Below, piece after piece: positions 5,707 to 8,124 of a stretch of DNA of 8,124 nt. Under the pieces are notes generated by a model. That model was not told the origin of the DNA. It was given only the letters and a program-made list of their open reading frames with translations, and ran no database searches. The DNA is taken from assembly GCA_031278495.1 (NCBI GenBank), contig JAITKG010000114.1, forward strand, positions 1 to 8,124, in the 5' to 3' direction. A program made the translations under genes and the position numbers. The stretch is from Prevotellaceae bacterium. GTDB lineage: Bacteria > Bacteroidota > Bacteroidia > Bacteroidales > UBA932. Position 1 is the stretch's first letter, and each line of letters begins with the position of its first letter.

Positions 5707-6888
5707 TTAGAAATTGGCGCGTACACCGAAGCCCAGCGTAAAATTGAACGGCTGTTCCGTGCGCACATTTTCCGGCTGGCGTGCGTCAGGGAAAAAATAC
5801 CGTATGCCGGGCTCAACATACAGGCTGAAACGTTTGGAAAGATGGTAACTTCCCCCTAACTGCCCGTTCAGCGACCATTGCAATCCCGCGATGCTTTCAC
5901 GGCTATTTGTTCGGGATGCGGGGGTAATGAGGGTATAATTAGCGCCAACGCCTTTTTCCAACATGCCGCCGCCCGACAGGTACACGGAAAACCGTTTGCT
6001 CCCGACAAATTGATAAACGGCATTGACCGGCAATCCCAGATAATGTAATTGCTGTTTCAAGCGGTAATCATTGGCATATTTGTATTCCGACGAAAGATAC
6101 GTATAAACCAGCCCCGACTCTATCGCCCAATGGGAAGTGAAATAAAAACGGAACGTCACCCCGAAGGAAAGCGGTACATGATGGGTGGTCTCCGTAGGAT
6201 TATTTAACGCATCGTATTCCGAGCCGGTGAATGAGCCGGGAGCCTCATCATTGAGCGCGTAAGCGTAATCATACATGCGTTCTGCGGAATTAGGAAAAGC
6301 AACAGCGCCCGATTGACCGGCTAACAACGCCAGCGCCCATTTCTTTCTTCCCGCTTGTCCGGGCCTTACCTCTTCCTCTCCGGTCAAAGGAAATGTCAAT
6401 AACGAATTTGGCATATCGAGTTGCGTGGGTGTTCCCGCTTTTTCCGTCTTATCATTAGCCGCTATTTGCGGTACGGTTTTCACTGCCTCTACGGTATCGG
6501 CCGGCATGCTTGCCGTTGCCGGCATTTCAGGGTGCGTGGTTTCCTTATTTTCCGGCAAGGGAGCAGGCGTTTTACGTGTGGCCACTGTAATATTATTCAC
6601 GTGCACAGGCTCAGATTGCCGCACTTCGCCAGGCACAGCAACAGAAAGCGATAACGAAGCGGCAATGGGCTGAACAACAGGCAAACGCCCGACACCGGAA
6701 GGTTGATACAAGCTAAAAAACAACGCCACTGCCGCCGCTGCACTGGCAGGAAGCCACATCACAGCAGTTTTTCGATGTTTCTGTTGCTGTAAGCGCCGCC
6801 GGATAATATCCCAATCGGCGGGGTCAACCGGCGCCTCGTGACGCTCCAATTTATCGCGGAGTAAATATTTTTCTATCGTTTCGTCCAT
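5707..6888 (-). CDS. Dual-membrane anti-sigma/outer-membrane beta-barrel fusion protein (Dma-like)
   Basis: 393 residues. The cytoplasmic N-terminus (1-40) is charged and carries DPADWDIIRRRL, the short Trp-Arg helix seen in anti-sigma domains. Next comes one membrane segment (about 42-61, AVMWLPASAAAAVALFFSLY), then a Pro/Thr/Ala/Glu-rich region without evident fold (about 62-180), long enough to cross the periplasm. From about 183 the protein is an outer-membrane barrel (KWALALLAG, YLGLPVNAVYQF, YLSGGGMLEKG) ending LGFGVRANF, a BAM-type signal with terminal Phe. It starts 15 nt after the sigma gene stop, so the two are co-transcribed, and it is very likely the cognate anti-sigma factor, with the barrel sensing the outer membrane state. 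This architecture agrees with the dual-membrane-spanning anti-sigma (Dma) proteins described in Bacteroides thetaiotaomicron. No signal-peptidase site follows the hydrophobic segment, so the anchor should be retained. Confidence 0.82.
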   Translation of the reverse strand: MDETIEKYLLRDKLERHEAPVDPADWDIIRRRLQQQKHRKTAVMWLPASAAAAVALFFSLYQPSGVGRLPVVQPIAASLSLSVAVPGEVRQSEPVHVNNITVATRKTPAPLPENKETTHPEMPATASMPADTVEAVKTVPQIAANDKTEKAGTPTQLDMPNSLLTFPLTGEEEVRPGQAGRKKWALALLAGQSGAVAFPNSAERMYDYAYALNDEAPGSFTGSEYDALNNPTETTHHVPLSFGVTFRFYFTSHWAIESGLVYTYLSSEYKYANDYRLKQQLHYLGLPVNAVYQFVGSKRFSVYLSGGGMLEKGVGANYTLITPASRTNSRESIAGLQWSLNGQLGGSYHLSKRFSLYVEPGIRYFFPDARQPENVRTEQPFNFTLGFGVRANF

Positions 6889-6903
6889 CTACACTAACTA
6901 CTT

Positions 6904-7425
6904 TTAACTACTTCCCCGTATCATTCTCTGTAAACAACCCCGTGCCCGGCTATATTGCGAGCGCGAAGCGCTTTCGCTGATATGCAACAAGGCGGCAATC
7001 TCCTGATGCGAATACCCTTCGATAGCGTATAAGTTAAACACCGCCCGGTATCCGGCAGGAAGGACGGCTATTTTCTCCACAAGTTCATCTGCCGATATTT
7101 TTTCAAAAACGGAATAGTCCGCCGCCGGAATCGAAGCCGGATAGTCTTCATACCTTTTCAACGCATCCTTTTTTCGTAAATATTCCAATGCCATATTGAC
7201 AAATAACTTCCGCATCCATCCCTCAAAAGAGCCTTCGCCCCTGTACGTTTTTATTTTGTTAAACACCTTAATAAAGCCATCATGCAGCAAATCCCTTGCA
7301 ACTTCACGGGTTCCGGCATACCGCAAACATACGCCCAGCATTTTTCCGGCATACTTATCATATAACTGCCGTTGGGCAATGACATCCCCTTTTGCGCAAG
7401 CGGCAATCAAGTCGTATTCGCTCAT
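6904..7425 (-). CDS. ECF-type RNA polymerase sigma factor
   Basis: 173 residues. Region 2 (about 7-88) shows QLYDKYAGKMLGVCLRYAG, ARDLLHDGFIKVFNKI and GSFEGWMRKLFVNMALEYLRK, the core-binding and -10 recognition helices. Region 4 (about 115-166) shows LPAGYRAVFNLYAIEGYSHQEIA and a helix-turn-helix ISESASRSQYSRARGCLQ that reads the -35. Region 3 is missing, as in all ECF sigma factors. The frame is open upstream to 7521, but the start at 7425 (MSEYDLI) is preferred: it begins at the usual ECF N-terminus, and the 7521 and 7455 starts lie upstream of, or at, the transcript start predicted from the promoter motif at 7459-7486. It resembles the Bacteroidota ECF group usually encoded beside transmembrane anti-sigma partners, here the barrel fusion 15 nt downstream. 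Autoregulation is likely. Confidence 0.92.
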   Translation of the reverse strand: MSEYDLIAACAKGDVIAQRQLYDKYAGKMLGVCLRYAGTREVARDLLHDGFIKVFNKIKTYRGEGSFEGWMRKLFVNMALEYLRKKDALKRYEDYPASIPAADYSVFEKISADELVEKIAVLPAGYRAVFNLYAIEGYSHQEIAALLHISESASRSQYSRARGCLQRMIRGSS

Positions 7426-7458
7426 CCAATATTGGTCTTTACCACGGCTTTTCATTAA

Positions 7459-7486
7459 GATGCAAAAAGAATAAAAAACGCTGCAT
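7459..7486 (-). promoter_or_regulatory. Candidate autoregulatory ECF promoter of the sigma gene (shared motif, copy 1)
   Basis: The minus strand reads ATGCAGCGTTTT, two bases, ATTC, and ends GCATC, 33 nt before the sigma ATG. It matches the element before the LVIVD lipoprotein gene at 22 of 28 positions, 12 of them in a row. Two conserved blocks about 15 nt apart at the same distance from two start codons suggest recognition by the sigma factor encoded here. Confidence 0.55.
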
Positions 7487-7541
7487 ACTTCCGAAAAAAA
7501 TATCAACGGTAGATTTAACAACTAAATGCAAGTTGGTTATG

Positions 7542-7549
7542 CAAATTTA
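7542..7549 (-). promoter_or_regulatory. Possible housekeeping -7 element for the sigma operon
   Basis: The minus strand reads TAAATTTG, an exact TAnnTTTG match about 117 nt before the sigma ATG. No TTTG lies at the expected -33 spacing, so it is weak. It could give basal transcription alongside the shared motif. Confidence 0.3.
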
Positions 7550-7805
7550 GGAAGAAAACTTCTTTAATAAGTTGAGGAAAGGAAAAATTTGTAAATTTAA
7601 AATAAATCTTTTTTTTGTAGCAAAACTATCTGCAAGATTATAAGAAAAATAAGAATGGAAATTGAAAATTTTTAGATTTTGTACAGGTTTAGTGCAAGAG
7701 TTTGTGCAAGGATAGTAAATTATTGACATACTGGGCCAAAACAATATCTTTAATTTCATTGTTTGCAACTACTCAAAACCTTTGCCGTACTAGTATTGAA
7801 TATAA

Positions 7806-7835
7806 ACACGCCCTGCATGTGGTTGCAAGGCGTGT
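7806..7835 (-). terminator. 5S-type terminator hairpin, left copy
   Basis: The arms ACACGCCCTGCA and TGCAAGGCGTGT form a 12-bp stem on minus-strand RNA with one G-U pair. It follows the 5S remnant on that strand and is identical to the right copy at 8017-8046. The downstream bases on the minus strand (TTATATTC) are less T-rich than for the right copy, so it may be a weaker terminator. Confidence 0.65.
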
Positions 7836-7845
7836 TGTAAGGTTA

Positions 7846-7908
7846 GGCGGCGACCCACTCTCCCACCTGGTATAGCAGTACCATCGGCGCTAACGGGCTT
7901 AACTTCTC
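7846..7908 (-). pseudogene. 5S rRNA remnant (3' half only)
   Basis: The minus strand carries the 3' half of a Bacteroidota 5S rRNA, including GTTAGCGCCGATGGTACTGC and the GGGAGAGT near the 3' end followed by GGTCGCCGCC. On its 5' side it loses similarity at 7909, so the 5' half is missing, and it differs from the right copy within conserved 5S positions (GAGTGGGT instead of GAGTAGGT). It cannot fold as a full 5S rRNA and is probably a duplication remnant. Confidence 0.75.
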
Positions 7909-8016
7909 CAATTATTTGTTCAGAAAATCTACTAAATCTATAATTGTCGAAGTAACATAGTATATAGCCATAACGATATATATTATATTACCGGCAAGTG
8001 TTCGTAATAAAAAGAA

Positions 8017-8046
8017 ACACGCCCTGCATGTGGTTGCAAGGCGTGT
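8017..8046 (-). terminator. 5S rRNA terminator hairpin, right copy
   Basis: A 12-bp stem (ACACGCCTTGCA with TGCAGGGCGTGT on the minus strand) begins about 10 nt after the 5S 3' end and is followed by TTTCTTTTTATT. It probably ends transcription of the rRNA operon that lies to the right. Confidence 0.8.
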
Positions 8047-8056
8047 TGTAAGATTA

Positions 8057-8124
8057 GGCGGCGACCTACTCTCCCACTTGGTATAGCAGTACCATCGGCG
8101 CTAACGGGCTTAACTTCTCTGTTC
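8057..8124 (-). rRNA. rrf: 5S ribosomal RNA, 3' part (runs off right edge)
   Basis: The minus strand reads GAACAGAGAAGTTAAGCCCG, then GTTAGCGCCGATGGTACTGC and, after the loop, GTGGGAGAGTAGGTCGCCGCC split over 8057-8077, the conserved 3' portion of Bacteroidota 5S rRNA. About 68 of roughly 110 nt are visible, and the 5' half lies beyond the window. A terminator follows directly. Because 5S is normally last in the rRNA operon, 16S and 23S genes are expected to the right on the same strand. It could itself be another truncated copy, which the window cannot exclude. Confidence 0.8.

Larger units (their letters stand above)
7426..7803. other. AT-rich intergenic region without a recognisable gene
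   Basis: 378 bp between the sigma gene and the first 5S remnant. It holds the candidate sigma-gene promoters. An open frame at 7547-7768 on the minus strand is rich in F, K, N, L and S, has no family motif and is probably chance in AT-rich DNA. No tRNA, insertion sequence or repeat array is seen. Confidence 0.6.
7804..7908. repeat. Duplicated module of 5S 3' half plus terminator, copy A
   Basis: These 105 bp match 8015-8119 with three differences (7842, 7856, 7867). The repeat period is 211 bp. The match ends sharply after CTTCTC at 7908, and 106 bp of unrelated AT-rich sequence separates the copies. Confidence 0.9.
8015..8124. repeat. Duplicated module of 5S 3' half plus terminator, copy B
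   Basis: Partner of 7804-7908, 211 bp away. This copy keeps the normal 5S sequence past the point where copy A diverges (CTGTTC at 8119-8124) and continues beyond the window edge. Confidence 0.85.

Noticed and set aside
7426..7521. Longer N-terminus for the sigma factor (starts at 7521 or 7455)
   Set aside because: The extra residues are unlike ECF sigma N-termini, and these starts are upstream of or at the transcript start predicted from the shared motif.
7547..7768. 73-codon minus-strand frame upstream of the sigma gene
   Set aside because: AT-rich low-complexity translation dominated by F, K, N, L and S, without a domain; most likely chance.
7804..8119. CRISPR-like array suggested by hairpin repeats with spacers
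   Set aside because: Only two long copies, both recognisable as 5S rRNA ends with terminators; no short regular repeat-spacer units.

Overview
The window looks like a piece of a Bacteroidota chromosome, probably Bacteroidales, though the species cannot be named from it. The evidence is an STN/carboxypeptidase-regulatory TonB-dependent receptor, 5S rRNA sequence of the Bacteroides type, an ECF sigma factor paired with an outer-membrane-barrel protein, an LVIVD-repeat lipoprotein, and promoters matching the Bacteroidota consensus (TTTG, then TAnnTTTG).

Layout, left to right. (1) 1-2934, minus strand: a 926-residue TonB-dependent receptor, followed 24 nt downstream by the N-terminus of a lipoprotein that runs off the left edge. 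They look like one surface-uptake operon with a -7 element at 2959-2966. (2) 3072-4244: an AT-richer block with two toxin-antitoxin modules. On the plus strand an intact small antitoxin gene overlaps a broken PIN-toxin gene (one-base frameshift and lost C-terminus). On the minus strand is an intact mazE-mazF pair with a near-ideal promoter. The modules converge. (3) 4268-7486, minus strand: ECF sigma factor, then a protein combining a cytoplasmic anti-sigma-like N-terminus, one membrane segment, a long Pro/Thr-rich linker and an outer-membrane beta-barrel, then an LVIVD beta-propeller lipoprotein, closed by a hairpin terminator. (4) 7426-7803: AT-rich spacer without a gene. (5) 7804-8124: two copies, 211 bp apart, of a module made of the 3' half of 5S rRNA plus its terminator, both on the minus strand. 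The right copy is probably the end of a real 5S gene of an rRNA operon beyond the edge; the left copy is a remnant.

The most interesting part is region 3. The sigma gene and the lipoprotein gene each carry, at nearly the same distance from the start codon, a 28-bp element matching at 22 positions, including 12 identical bases in a row, with the spacing of an ECF-type -35/-10 promoter. This suggests a self-contained envelope-sensing circuit: a barrel/anti-sigma chain spanning both membranes holds the sigma factor, and the released sigma factor transcribes its own operon and, separately, the surface propeller lipoprotein.

The 5S terminator hairpin recurs after the lipoprotein gene, and a half-copy lies at the breakpoint of the broken PIN toxin, so it behaves like a dispersed repeat.
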